Shown here piece by piece: positions 51,847-60,919 of a stretch of 64,000 bases of DNA. The notes under the pieces were generated by a model. The model was given only the letters and a program-made list of their open reading frames with translations, was not told where the DNA came from and searched no databases. The stretch comes from Rhizocola hellebori. GTDB lineage: Bacteria; Actinomycetota; Actinomycetes; Mycobacteriales; Micromonosporaceae. Made by a program: the position numbers and the translations under genes. Positions within the stretch are counted from its first letter, which is position 1; every line of letters begins with the position of its first letter. The stretch lies in NCBI RefSeq assembly GCF_016862955.1, contig NZ_BONY01000021.1:62001-126000 (forward strand), read 5' to 3'.

Positions 51847-53523
51847 ATGCTGCTGGGCATGAGAACCGTCATAGACGCGATCACCGAACAGGCGGGCGGT
51901 GCGGCCACCCTCACCGTGGCCGGGCTGGGTGCCCGCCCGGAAGCCGCAGTGACCTGGTCCGGCCTGCACGAGCGAGCCAAACGGATGGCCTCGGTGCTTG
52001 CGGCGCAAGGGATCGGGCCGTCGAGCCGGGTCGGCCTGCTCGGCGACACCAGCGTGGAGCTGGTTACCGCCATCCAGGCGGTATGGCTGCGCGGGGCGGC
52101 GTTCACGGTGCTGCCCGTGCCGACCCGCTCGGGCAGACAGGCGAATCTGGCTCACCTCTTGGCGATTGTGGCCGACGCCGGGTTCGGCCTGGTGATTGTC
52201 GACGACGGTTGCGCCGAGGCGGGCGAGGGGCTGAGCGAGGCGGTGCCGGTTCGCCGGCTCGGCGAGCTTTGCGAGCGGGCGGCGGCAGCCGCCCCGGCCA
52301 CCCCGATCAGGCCCGCGCCGGGTGACCTTGCCGTGCTTCAGTACACCAGCGGCTCGACGCAGAACCCGCGCGGGGTGCCGGTGACTCACGCCAACCTGGC
52401 CGCCAACCTGGACGCGATCGAAGCCACGCTTGGCCCTGACGCGCTCGATCCGGCCACCGGCCGCTGGCTGAGCTGGCTGCCGCTCTACCACGACATGGGC
52501 CTGATCGGTTTCCTGTGCCTGCCGATGTCGCGCGGCTGCCCACTGGTGCTGCAATCCCCGATGGCCTTCGCGCTGCGCCCGATGAGCTGGCTCGACCTGC
52601 TGACCCGGCATCGTGCGACCAGCACCGGGGCGCCCAACTTCGCATACGGCCTGCTCGCCCAGCTGCTGGAAGCGGGGGTGAGCGCCGACCTGAGCGCCGT
52701 GCGGTACATGTTTTCCGGGGGAGAGCCGATCGATGCCGCGATGATGGGCCGGTTCACCGCGGCGGCCGCCGCCTACGGGCTGGATCCGGGCGCGGTGGTG
52801 GCCGCCTACGGCCTGGCCGAATCCACTCTGGCCGTGAGCTTTTCGCCGATCGGGCGCGGGATCGCCGTCGACGAGGTCGACCGGGATCGCCTTGAACGCG
52901 ACGGTCACGCGCTGGAGACCGGGGAGCCGGGCGGGTCCGCTCGCCTGGTGCGGCTGGGGGCGGCTGTTCCTGGTACCCAGATAAGAATTGTCGACGCGAC
53001 GGGAAGCGTTGCCGCGGCCCGGACCGTGGGCCACATCGAGGTCAGCGGCCCTTCGGTGGTAAGCGGCTATTGGGGTGAGCCGGCCCGGCCCGGCGGCTGG
53101 CTGCGAACAGGCGACCTCGGCTATCTGACCGAGGATGGCTTGGTGGTCTGCGGGCGCGCCAAGGACGTGCTCTTCTCCGCCGGGCGCAACATCTACCCCC
53201 AGGACGTTGAGGCGGCAGCGCTGCAGGTGCAGGGGGTGCGTCCGGGCGGCGCGGCGGCTTTCGGCATCTCCGACGGCCGGGGTGACCGCCTGGTGGTCGC
53301 CGTCGAAACCCGTGCCACGGATAGCGATGCGCTGCGCAAAGCGGTGGCGGTCGCGGTGGTTTCGCAAACCGGCATGGCGCCGGCCGACGTGGTGACACTG
53401 CGCTTTGGCCGCCTTCCCAAGACCTCCTCCGGCAAGCTGCGCCGTGCCGAGACCCGGCGCAGATATCTGGCTGGGGAACTGACCGAACGCCGATTGGCCC
53501 TAGTAGACCGGAGTGTCCAATGA
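51847..53523 (+). CDS. Fatty acyl-AMP ligase (FAAL-type, AMP-binding superfamily)
   Basis: 558 residues; the ATG at 51847 has GAAGG 9 nt upstream. ANL superfamily motifs: A3 LQYTSGSTQNPRGVPVTHAN, SWLPLYHDMGLIGFL typical of FAALs, GAPNFAYGLL, YGLAESTLAVSF, and A8/A10-like LRTGDLGYLTEDGLVVCGRA and LPKTSSGKLRR with the catalytic Lys. FAALs activate fatty acids to acyl-AMP and load them onto an ACP. The next gene begins with an ACP domain and overlaps by four bases, giving the acceptor. It could supply a lipid chain for a small lipidated metabolite. Confidence 0.9.
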   Translation: MLLGMRTVIDAITEQAGGAATLTVAGLGARPEAAVTWSGLHERAKRMASVLAAQGIGPSSRVGLLGDTSVELVTAIQAVWLRGAAFTVLPVPTRSGRQANLAHLLAIVADAGFGLVIVDDGCAEAGEGLSEAVPVRRLGELCERAAAAAPATPIRPAPGDLAVLQYTSGSTQNPRGVPVTHANLAANLDAIEATLGPDALDPATGRWLSWLPLYHDMGLIGFLCLPMSRGCPLVLQSPMAFALRPMSWLDLLTRHRATSTGAPNFAYGLLAQLLEAGVSADLSAVRYMFSGGEPIDAAMMGRFTAAAAAYGLDPGAVVAAYGLAESTLAVSFSPIGRGIAVDEVDRDRLERDGHALETGEPGGSARLVRLGAAVPGTQIRIVDATGSVAAARTVGHIEVSGPSVVSGYWGEPARPGGWLRTGDLGYLTEDGLVVCGRAKDVLFSAGRNIYPQDVEAAALQVQGVRPGGAAAFGISDGRGDRLVVAVETRATDSDALRKAVAVAVVSQTGMAPADVVTLRFGRLPKTSSGKLRRAETRRRYLAGELTERRLALVDRSVQ

Positions 53524-54383
53524 CGACAGACTTCGTGGCCACGCCACCACGGGAGCGTGCCCGCACCGAGCTGGCAGCGCTGCTCGATGTCCAGGAGACA
53601 GCCCTGGACGATCAGGCCTCGCTTCGCGACGAGCTGGCGCTGGACAGTCTCACCATGATGCGGGTGATCGCCTGGCTGCAGGGGCGGGGCGTCACCATCG
53701 AAGCGGAGGGGCTGCTCCCGGCGACCGTGGGTGAGTTGCTGTCGCGTTTGGAGGAACGAGGCCGGCCAAGGCTTTCTGTTCGGGTGGGCGGAGTGCCGGG
53801 TATGCCCGAGCATCTCACGCCGAAGCGGCCGCGGGACCCACTGGTGCCGGTCCTTGAGACGAACGCGTTGCGGCTGACCCCGCTGATTGGAGAAGATCTC
53901 GGCTTTCTCTATGCGCTGGCGGTGGAACCGGAGACCGGATTCCGGTGGCGCTACCGCGGTTCCATTCCGCCCATCGAGCGGTTCAAGGCGGAGCTGTGGA
54001 ACCAGGTGCTGCTGCAGTATGTGGTGCGCCGCATCGAGGACAACTCGCCGGTCGGGCATGTGGTGGCCTACGGAGACGAGCTGAGCCTGCGGCACACCTA
54101 TGTGGGGGCGGTCTTCCACCCTGACAGCGCGGGGACAGGCCTTGCGGCGCAAGCGGTGTCGCTGTTTGTGCGGCACCTGTTCCACACCTTCCCGCTCAAC
54201 AAGATCTACATGGAGATCCCGGGAGTCAACTGGCCACAGCTGCAAAGCGGCCAGGGCAGCCTGTTCCGGGTGGAGGGTGTGCTGCGAGATCACGACTACT
54301 ACGCCGGGCGGCTGTGGGACAAGTATGTCTGCGCGCTCTATGCCGACGACTTCCTTGACGAGGAAACCCCAACGGCCCCATAA
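53520..54383 (+). CDS. Acyl carrier protein fused to GNAT N-acyltransferase
   Basis: 287 residues. Residues 1-80 are an ACP with the phosphopantetheine Ser in ELALDSLTMMRVIAWL. Residues 110-280 are a GNAT domain: ALRLTPLIGEDLGFLYALAV, SPVGHVVAYGDELSLRHTYV, GAVFHPDSAGTGLAAQAVSL for the CoA/Ppant pyrophosphate loop, and DYYAGRLWDKYVCALY. The fusion implies that an acyl chain loaded by the neighbouring FAAL is moved directly by the GNAT domain to an amine. The substrate is unknown. It is the second gene of the operon divergent from the AfsR-like regulator. Confidence 0.88.
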   Translation: MTTDFVATPPRERARTELAALLDVQETALDDQASLRDELALDSLTMMRVIAWLQGRGVTIEAEGLLPATVGELLSRLEERGRPRLSVRVGGVPGMPEHLTPKRPRDPLVPVLETNALRLTPLIGEDLGFLYALAVEPETGFRWRYRGSIPPIERFKAELWNQVLLQYVVRRIEDNSPVGHVVAYGDELSLRHTYVGAVFHPDSAGTGLAAQAVSLFVRHLFHTFPLNKIYMEIPGVNWPQLQSGQGSLFRVEGVLRDHDYYAGRLWDKYVCALYADDFLDEETPTAP

Positions 54384-54515
54384 GTTTCTCCGGTTGCCGC
54401 GGCCAAGGAGTTCACCCGGCGGCCCGCCTACACCGCGGAGCCGCCAAGGGAGACCTCCAAGGCCGCTGGAACGGCAACCGGAGAGAAACCCCATCCCAAT
54501 GGAAGGAGCTCCACA

Positions 54516-55112
54516 ATGAGGTTCAATGGTAACCGCCACCGGGCCATGATGGCCATGGCCGCCACCGGCGTTCTCACCGCGCTGGCCCCCGCCGCCCCCG
54601 CCCTGGCCGACACCGAGGCCCAGAGCACCAGCGCGACCAACGTGGTCGTCGCCGACATGGGCATCCGGACAGCGGTGGGCGACAAGGTGGTCGACGCCGC
54701 CTACCAAGAACTCAACAGCGACCACCGGTGGGAGACCCCGATGGGCTCCAACTGCAACTTCTACTCCAGTCGCTGGAACAAGGGCTGCCAGGCCTGGTGC
54801 GCCGACTTCGTGAAGTACGTGTGGAAGAACGCGGGCGTCTACGCGTGGGAGAACCTGGACTCCGAGGCCGGAACCACTGCCCGCTGGGGCAAGTTCTTCG
54901 GGGCGTGGCACTGGGGCACCGCGGGGATCTACCCCGGCGCGGCCGTGACCTACAACAGCTCGGGCGACCCGATGGTCGACTCCGACCACGTCGGCATCTT
55001 CGTCGGCTGGGTCAACGGCGCGCCCAAGGTGGTCTCCGGCAATTTCAACGACCAGGTCTACAAGCACAACCTCAGCTACGGCACCCCGATCGCCGGCTGG
55101 ACCGGCGTCTGA
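54516..55112 (+). CDS. Secreted CHAP-domain peptidase/amidase
   Basis: 198 residues; strong GGAAGGAG site. A Sec signal peptide ends near APALADT. The CHAP domain (about 60-198) has the catalytic Cys in CQAWCADFVKYVWKN and His in VDSDHVGIFVGWVNG, with Asn/Asp later (VVSGNFND). CHAP enzymes cut peptidoglycan peptides or amide bonds. No cell-wall binding module is attached. A hairpin terminator follows immediately. Confidence 0.88.
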   Translation: MRFNGNRHRAMMAMAATGVLTALAPAAPALADTEAQSTSATNVVVADMGIRTAVGDKVVDAAYQELNSDHRWETPMGSNCNFYSSRWNKGCQAWCADFVKYVWKNAGVYAWENLDSEAGTTARWGKFFGAWHWGTAGIYPGAAVTYNSSGDPMVDSDHVGIFVGWVNGAPKVVSGNFNDQVYKHNLSYGTPIAGWTGV

Positions 55113-55121
55113 TCCCGCCCT

Positions 55122-55148
55122 GGGCGTGCCCGCCGAGCGGGCACGCCC
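55122..55148 (+). terminator. Hairpin terminator after the CHAP gene
   Basis: Perfect 12-bp stem (55122-55133 with 55137-55148) and a 3-nt loop, 10 bp after the CHAP stop codon, without a U-tract. Confidence 0.65.
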
Positions 55149-55170
55149 GATCCCCTTCCGGAGGTGATTT

Positions 55171-55659
55171 GTGATGAAGATTTCTCGTCTGGTACTGGCC
55201 GGAGCGCTCATCCTCGGCGGCTGCACCGCCAACCCGAGCCCCCACGCCGTGACCGAGCCCAGCGCCGCGCCCGCGGGCCCGCCGATTCCCGTTCTGGCCG
55301 TGGGGGAAGCGGCCCCGATCGATCTGCTCGGCGACGGCCATGCCACGATCACGGTCCTGGACGCCGCGATCGCGGCCGGGCAGCCGCTCGTCGTGAGCGT
55401 CAGGATCACGCTCGACAAGGCGGGCAAACCCATCGCGGGCGGCCCGGAGAACTTCCGCTTCCGCGACGCGAACCAGGCCATGTACGAGGCCCGAACCGAC
55501 GCGGCCACCTTCGCGCCAGCGTTCGCCCAGGTCAACCTCACTACGGCCGGGCAGGAAGCCTACGGGAAGATGGTCTTCGATGTCACGCCTGAGCTGGCCC
55601 GCGGCGGTCACGTTCAGCTGATGACCGGCCGCTTGGTGCACGCGGTCTGGAGGCTGTGA
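55171..55659 (+). CDS. Lipoprotein of unknown function
   Basis: 162 residues starting at GTG 55171 or the adjacent ATG at 55174; GGAGG precedes both. The N-terminus has a lipobox (ALILGGCTANPSP) so the mature protein is lipid-anchored outside the membrane. The rest is a beta-rich domain of about 120 residues (ATITVLDAAIAAGQPLVVSV, NFRFRDANQAMYEARTDAAT) resembling DUF4352/immunoglobulin-like exported domains. Its end overlaps the next start (GTGA), suggesting function with that membrane protein. Confidence 0.8.
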   Translation: MMKISRLVLAGALILGGCTANPSPHAVTEPSAAPAGPPIPVLAVGEAAPIDLLGDGHATITVLDAAIAAGQPLVVSVRITLDKAGKPIAGGPENFRFRDANQAMYEARTDAATFAPAFAQVNLTTAGQEAYGKMVFDVTPELARGGHVQLMTGRLVHAVWRL

Positions 55660-57188
55660 AAGGTGTTAGTCTGCCGCCCGTGACCACCGACTTTGCTGTC
55701 GCGACCCCTGCGGCGCCACAGGCGGCCAAGGCGAGCAGCCTCGGCCGCCGGGTGAGGAACGGCCTGGAGGCGCTCTTCCCGATTGCCCCGCGCCGCGCGC
55801 TCTCCCGGCGCGACATCTGGCTCGGCATCGCCGTCGTCGTTGTCGCCGCCGCGGTGTGCCTGCTTCGGGTCACCGGAACGGGTGCCCTGCAGAGCATCTG
55901 GCAGGAGGACGGCAACGATCTGCTGACGGCGGCCTACTACCGCACCGGCGCTAAGACGATCTTCGATCCGATGAACGGCTACTACCTGCTGGGCTCGCGG
56001 TGGTTCGGCGTGCTCGCCGCGTTCTTCCCGGTTTCGTGGGCCGCCGCGGTCCTGTCGATCTCCTCCGCGCTCGTGCTTGGGCTGATGGTGCTGCTGGTCT
56101 ATATCGCCACCGGTGCTCACCTCTCCAGCAAGCTGGCCCGGTTCATGGTGACGGTGCCGCTGCTGATCGCGCCGGTGGCGGAGAACAACCACAACGAGGT
56201 CTACGCCCGCCCGGTCTGCTTGCACCTGTTCGCTTTGTACATGGTCTTCTGGGTGCTGCTGTGGGCGCCGGAAAAGCGGATCTCCAAGATAGTCGCGGTC
56301 GCGGCCGTGGGCCTGACCGCGGCGAGCACCATCCTCACGATCGTCTTCATCCCACTCGCCCTGCTGCGCGTGTTCGTGCGGCGCGACCGCACCGGGATGG
56401 CGTTGCTCGGGGTGCTGGTGGTCTTCGCGGCGGCCAACCTCGTGCTCATGCAAAACGGCACCGTGGCGGCGCGCGGTGGCGTGATGTACCCCGAGCCGAT
56501 GGTGGCGCTCCTCGACTACGTGGTGTGGGGGCTGCCGACCTCGATGCTCGGCTACAGCGCCACCAGCGGCCTGGGCGCGTTCCACTTCCCGACCGCGTGG
56601 GACGCCGACCTGTGGGGCACCGTGAAGCCCCACCTCCCGCTGATCGTCCTCTCCTGGGTCATGGTGCTCGGGATCGTCGGGCTGGCCGCGATCCGCCGAT
56701 TCACCCGGCCGTCCTGGCCGCTGGCGGCGGCGGCCCTCACCCATAGCGTGGCGATGCTGTGCATGATGGTGATGGCTCAGGGCAACGAGCTTCGCTATCT
56801 GATTCCCGTGGAGCTGTTGCTCTTCGCCGGTCTGGTGGCGCTGCTGTTGCCGATCGCCAAGGGCCGTTCCTTCGCCCGCGCCAACGCGCCGCTGATCGCC
56901 TTCGCGGTCTTCCTGGCGGTGATCGGGGCGATCAACTTCCGCTGGGACGACACCTACCGGGGTCACGCGCCGCGCTGGACCGACCAGGTGCACAAGGCGG
57001 CGGTCGTCTGCAAGACGCGGCCGGAGGTGCGCGAGGTCCTGGTGCGTTCGGCCCCCGAGCCGTGGGGGTCGGTCATCCACGTGCCGTGCCATCGGCTCAC
57101 CGAGGTCCGGCCGTGGGACTGTGTCGAGCCGCGATGTGTCCCCATCAACGGCATGGGCCTGCCCGACGCCATCGAACGCCGGCCGTAG
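55656..57188 (+). CDS. Polytopic membrane protein, possible GT-C-like glycosyltransferase (paralogue B)
   Basis: 510 residues with about ten membrane helices. It starts at GTG 55656 overlapping the lipoprotein stop; a GTG at 55680 is an alternative. After helix 1 is an acidic loop IWQEDGNDLLTAAYYR and MNGYYLLGSRW; near the end are GNELRYLIPVELLLFAGLVA and a C-terminal outer tail with HVPCHRL. These landmarks match the 463-residue protein at 7058-8449. The acidic outer loop after the first helix is the pattern of GT-C transferases that use polyprenyl-phosphate sugars, but catalytic proof is lacking. The coupled lipoprotein may be its partner. Confidence 0.75.
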   Translation: MKGVSLPPVTTDFAVATPAAPQAAKASSLGRRVRNGLEALFPIAPRRALSRRDIWLGIAVVVVAAAVCLLRVTGTGALQSIWQEDGNDLLTAAYYRTGAKTIFDPMNGYYLLGSRWFGVLAAFFPVSWAAAVLSISSALVLGLMVLLVYIATGAHLSSKLARFMVTVPLLIAPVAENNHNEVYARPVCLHLFALYMVFWVLLWAPEKRISKIVAVAAVGLTAASTILTIVFIPLALLRVFVRRDRTGMALLGVLVVFAAANLVLMQNGTVAARGGVMYPEPMVALLDYVVWGLPTSMLGYSATSGLGAFHFPTAWDADLWGTVKPHLPLIVLSWVMVLGIVGLAAIRRFTRPSWPLAAAALTHSVAMLCMMVMAQGNELRYLIPVELLLFAGLVALLLPIAKGRSFARANAPLIAFAVFLAVIGAINFRWDDTYRGHAPRWTDQVHKAAVVCKTRPEVREVLVRSAPEPWGSVIHVPCHRLTEVRPWDCVEPRCVPINGMGLPDAIERRP

Positions 57189-57198
57189 ACAAACAGAA

Positions 57199-57223
57199 AC
57201 CCGGCGGCTCGCATCCGCCGGGT
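57199..57223. terminator. Bidirectional hairpin terminator between convergent genes
   Basis: Stem ACCCGGCGG/CCGCCGGGT (57199-57207 with 57215-57223), 7-nt loop, between the membrane-protein stop (57188) and the kinase stop (57236). Confidence 0.65.
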
Positions 57224-57235
57224 GTCTGTGGTCGG

Positions 57236-58153
57236 TCAGGCAGCTGGTGCGGGGACCATGGCAACGGTCTGCGCCGACTGCAGGCGCTGGCGGCGCGGGA
57301 CGATCTCCCGCTGGGCGACCGCGCCCTCATCGGGCAGGCCCATGATCTTGAGTAGTTGGGTTCTTACCTCGGGCGCGCCCATGCGCAGCTTGGGCTCGCG
57401 CTGCAACAGTCCACACAGGATGGGCGTGAGCGGGCCTGCGTAGCGGGGCGGATCGGGCGCCTCGTGTATCTGGGCGGTAAGGGTTTCGGCCAGGCTGTCG
57501 CGGATGAACGGCACGCGGCCCTCCACGGCGGCATAAAGGGTCGCTCCCAGCGACCACAGGTCGCCCTCGGGGATCGACATCCCGAACTGCAGCCGTTCCG
57601 GAGCCATGTACTGAGGTTTGCCCGCCATCTCACCGGCCAGCAGGGTGCGGCCGTCGAACGGGTTCCAGGCGGCCAGCCCGAAGTCGGTCAGGAAGATCCT
57701 CTTGTCGTCACCGACGAGGATGTTGTGCGGCGTCACGTCGCGGTGCAGGACGCCGGCGCGGTGTGCGGCCGTCAGCGCATCGAGAACCGCGAGCCCGATC
57801 ATCGCCACGAACCCGGGGGTGAAGGGGGATCCCTTCTCCCGCAGGAGCTGGTGCAGCGATCTCGATGGCACGTATTCCATGACTATCCACGGCATCGTCT
57901 CGGAGTGCACGATGTCGTAGATGCGTACCGCGTTCGGGTGGCTGATCTGCGCCGCGGCCTGTGCCTCGCGGACGGCAAGCCGCCTTACCCGATCCTTTTC
58001 CCGGCTATCGATGTTCGGCGGTGCCACCACCTGTTTCACCGCCACGTCGCGGAGAAGATTCTCGTCATGCGCCAGCCAGACCCTGCCCATTCCACCACCG
58101 CCGATGGGCCTCAACAGCTGGTATCTATTCATCAGCTTCTGCGCCGATTCCAT
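57236..58153 (-). CDS. Cytoplasmic Ser/Thr protein kinase
   Basis: 305 residues from the ATG at 58153, chosen for its GGGAGG site; the 44-residue upstream extension is not kinase-like. Gly-loop PIGGGGMGRVW, ATP Lys in VAVKQVV, catalytic loop VLHRDVTPHNILV, DFG in LTDFGLAAW, and APERLQFGMSIPEGDLWSLG are all present. In the catalytic loop the usual Lys after Asp is Thr (HRDVTPHN). There is no membrane helix or sensor domain; a short Gln/Arg-rich tail follows the kinase. It resembles soluble actinomycete STPKs. Substrate unknown. Confidence 0.9.
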   Translation of the reverse strand: MESAQKLMNRYQLLRPIGGGGMGRVWLAHDENLLRDVAVKQVVAPPNIDSREKDRVRRLAVREAQAAAQISHPNAVRIYDIVHSETMPWIVMEYVPSRSLHQLLREKGSPFTPGFVAMIGLAVLDALTAAHRAGVLHRDVTPHNILVGDDKRIFLTDFGLAAWNPFDGRTLLAGEMAGKPQYMAPERLQFGMSIPEGDLWSLGATLYAAVEGRVPFIRDSLAETLTAQIHEAPDPPRYAGPLTPILCGLLQREPKLRMGAPEVRTQLLKIMGLPDEGAVAQREIVPRRQRLQSAQTVAMVPAPAA

Positions 58154-58348
58154 GCGGCCTCCCAGGTCACGTTGATCGGTGTGTCCAAGGTAGACCCAGT
58201 TGATGCGCGCGGCCCAGGGACCAAAGACCCGTTCCCGAAAGCCGATCAGCTCACAATGCCTAGATGATGGTGAATCTGTCGGCACCTAACGGTGGCATCC
58301 TCCGAATTCGCGTTATTTGCTCATAATGCTGTTCTGTAGGATCGCGCA

Positions 58349-59692
58349 ATGCTGCTAGCGACTACCGACCGCCTGCTTCTCCATCGCCTCGCCCAGGCCC
58401 AGTCCGAGGGCCGCGCGCCGGCCATGGCCGCGGCCGTGGTGCGTGAGGGCGAGGTGGCCTGGCGGCACGCCATCGAAACCACAACGGACACGCAGTTCAG
58501 GATCGGGTCGCTGACGAAGACCTTCGTCGCTGTGCTGATCATGCGGCTGCGCGACGAAGGATTGCTCGACCTTGCCGATTTGCTTGACAAGCATCTTCCC
58601 GGTACGAAGGCAGGCGCGATGTCCATCGCCCAGTTGCTCTCGCACACCTCCGGCCTGGCGTCGGAGACACCCGGCCCGTGGTGGGAGCGCACCCCGGGCG
58701 AGCTGCGTCCCGAGCTGGCCGACATTCTCGGCGAAGCACCGGTGAAGCACCCGGCGGGCCGCCGCCACCACTACTCGAACCCGGGTTTCGCCCTGCTCGG
58801 CGCGGTCGTCGAGCGCCTGCGCGGCGTGCCGTGGGGGCAGGCCCTGCAGCGGGAGATCCTCGACCCGTTGGGGATGCGCCGCACCTCGCTGCTTCCCCAG
58901 GAGCCCCACGCGCGGGGCTTCGCGGTGCATCCGTGGGCCGATGTGCTTCAGCCCGAGGTGGTTCAGGAGACGGGCCGGATGGCGCCGGCCGGCCAGCTGT
59001 GGTCCACGATCGATGATCTCTGCCTGTTCGCCAACCTGCTCTCGTTCGGCCGCGAGGGCGTGCTGAGCGCCGACACCGTAGCCGAGATGCGGGTGCCCGG
59101 GGTGGCGCCGGAGGAGGCCGCCTGGGATTCGGCCTACGGGCTGGGCATGCAGACCTATCGGGCCAACGGCCGGCTGCTGGCCGGGCACACCGGGTCGATG
59201 CCCGGATTCCTTTGTGCGCTATGGGTCAACGTGGCCGAGGGGCTGAGTGCGGTGGCGCTCACCAACACGACCTCCGGGATCGCGATCGGCCAGCTTTCGG
59301 CCGACCTGCTGAGCATTGTCGCTGACCATGAGCCGCGTATCCCCGCGACGTGGAAGCCACTGTCCGATGTGGATCCGGAGCTGCTCGCGATGACCGGGCC
59401 TTGGTATTGGGGCCCGGCCGGGTTGGGTCTCAAGCTTCCCGCCGACGGCGTTCTGGAGCTGGTAAGCCTGTCCGGATCTGGTTTGGGGACAAGGTTCCGG
59501 CCCAACGGGGACGGCACGTGGGTCGGGCTCAGCGGCTACTTCGCCGGCGAAACCCTGCGTCCGATGCGTGATGCGCAAGGCAACCTGTCGCATCTGGATC
59601 TCGGCAGCTTCGTGCTCACCCGGCAGCCCTATGACCCGCAGGCGCCCATACCGGGCGGCGTGGATCCGGCCGGCTGGTCAGGAACCGTTTGA
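58349..59692 (+). CDS. Serine hydrolase of the beta-lactamase / penicillin-binding-protein-like family
   Basis: 447 residues without a signal peptide. The catalytic S-x-x-K is RIGSLTKTFVAVLIM near residue 53, the Tyr motif is HHYSNPGFALLGAVVERLRG, and a KTG-like LAGHTGSMPGFLC completes the class C / DD-peptidase-like site. The C-terminal 110 residues are a beta-rich lipocalin-like extension (WYWGPAGLGLKLPADGVLEL). Activity could be esterase or D-amino-acid peptidase. Convergent, overlapping Rho by 15 bases. Confidence 0.9.
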   Translation: MLLATTDRLLLHRLAQAQSEGRAPAMAAAVVREGEVAWRHAIETTTDTQFRIGSLTKTFVAVLIMRLRDEGLLDLADLLDKHLPGTKAGAMSIAQLLSHTSGLASETPGPWWERTPGELRPELADILGEAPVKHPAGRRHHYSNPGFALLGAVVERLRGVPWGQALQREILDPLGMRRTSLLPQEPHARGFAVHPWADVLQPEVVQETGRMAPAGQLWSTIDDLCLFANLLSFGREGVLSADTVAEMRVPGVAPEEAAWDSAYGLGMQTYRANGRLLAGHTGSMPGFLCALWVNVAEGLSAVALTNTTSGIAIGQLSADLLSIVADHEPRIPATWKPLSDVDPELLAMTGPWYWGPAGLGLKLPADGVLELVSLSGSGLGTRFRPNGDGTWVGLSGYFAGETLRPMRDAQGNLSHLDLGSFVLTRQPYDPQAPIPGGVDPAGWSGTV

Positions 59693-60799
59693 GCGGCCCA
59701 GGTGCATCAGCAGCTCGGCGTTGCTGCCGGTCTTGCGCAGCCGGTCCAGGAGGATGCCGATGGACTGCTGGGGATCCATGGCTGCGAAGGAATGCCGGAG
59801 CCGGCGCATCAGCAACAGCTCGTCGCGGTTGAGGAGCAGCTCCTCGTTGCGGGTGCCGGAGGAGGTGACGTCGACGGCGGGGAAGACCCGCCGGTCGGCC
59901 ATCGCGCGCAGCAACCGCAGCTCGGCGTTGCCGGTGCTCTTGAACTCCTCAAAGATGAGATTGTCGCCGCCGGAACCGGTTTCCACCAGCGCGGTGGCGA
60001 TGATGGTCAGCGAGCCACCGCCTTCGAGGTTTCTGGCCGCGCCGAGCAGTTTCTTCGGCCCCTGCAGGGCCGTGGAGTCGATGCCGCCGGACATGGTGCG
60101 CCCGTTGGAGGGAGCGGCCAGGTTGTAGGCGCGGGCCAGCCTGGTGATCGAGTCGAGCAGCACGACGACGTCGCGGCCCACCTCAACGAGCCGTTTCGCC
60201 TTCTCTATCGCCAGCTCGGCGACGGCGATGTGGTCGGACGGGGGTCTGTCGAAAGTGGAGGCGAGCACCTCGCCCTTGACCGTGCGCGTCATGTCGGTGA
60301 CCTCTTCGGGCCGCTCGTCGACCAGCACAGCCATCAGATGATGGTCGGGGTGGTTGGCCGCCACGGCGGCCGCGATCGCCTGCAGCACCATGGTTTTCCC
60401 GGCTTTCGGCGGCGACACGATGAGCGCGCGCTGGCCCCTGCCGATGGGCATCAGCAGATCGATGACGCGGGTGGTGAGCACCGTGGCCGTGGTCTCCAGC
60501 CGGAGCCGGTCCTTGGGGAAAAGGGGAGTCAGATCATAGAAATCGGGCCGGTTGCCCAGCTGGCCGGGATCGACGCCGTTGACGGAGTCGAGGCGCACCA
60601 ACGGGTTTCGCTTGCTGTCGATCGCTTTGGCCGCGCCGGTGAGGAAGTCGCCGCGGCGCAGCCGGTGCTGGCGAATGTGTGCCGGGGAGACGAAGACGTC
60701 TTCCGGCCCGGGCAGATAGCCGTCCACACGGACGAATCCGTGGTCGTTGCGGATATCGAGTATGCCGCTGAAGGTTGTGGTCAAAGGAACTCCTGACAT
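59678..60799 (-). CDS. rho: Compact transcription termination factor Rho
   Basis: 373 residues from the ATG at 60799 (an upstream TTG at 60847 would add 16 residues). The cold-shock-like RNA-binding domain is present (FSGILDIRNDHGFVRVDGYL). The RecA-like ATPase has P-loop IVSPPKAGKTMVLQ, Walker B RDVVVLLDSITRLARAYN, the Q-loop/R-loop region STALQGPKKLLGAARNLEGG and the C-terminal FEEFKSTGNAEL. The N-terminal helix bundle and long Arg/Asp-rich insertion of actinobacterial housekeeping Rho (usually over 600 residues) are absent. It is likely an accessory Rho paralogue with narrower targets, which is inference. Confidence 0.93.
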   Translation of the reverse strand: MSGVPLTTTFSGILDIRNDHGFVRVDGYLPGPEDVFVSPAHIRQHRLRRGDFLTGAAKAIDSKRNPLVRLDSVNGVDPGQLGNRPDFYDLTPLFPKDRLRLETTATVLTTRVIDLLMPIGRGQRALIVSPPKAGKTMVLQAIAAAVAANHPDHHLMAVLVDERPEEVTDMTRTVKGEVLASTFDRPPSDHIAVAELAIEKAKRLVEVGRDVVVLLDSITRLARAYNLAAPSNGRTMSGGIDSTALQGPKKLLGAARNLEGGGSLTIIATALVETGSGGDNLIFEEFKSTGNAELRLLRAMADRRVFPAVDVTSSGTRNEELLLNRDELLLMRRLRHSFAAMDPQQSIGILLDRLRKTGSNAELLMHLGRSNGS

Positions 60800-60919
60800 G
60801 GGTGAGAAATCCTTGAACGGCGACCGAGGAGATATCGTGCGGTTCAAGGTGAAATGCGGGCGATAGCGGGGATTTTCATCAACCCACGGTCAGCATCCGC
60901 TGTGGATGCCTGGACTGTA

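Noticed and set aside
53193-55541. Long minus-strand open frame of nearly 800 codons
   Set aside because: Antisense to the acyl-AMP ligase, ACP-GNAT and CHAP genes and without any domain pattern.
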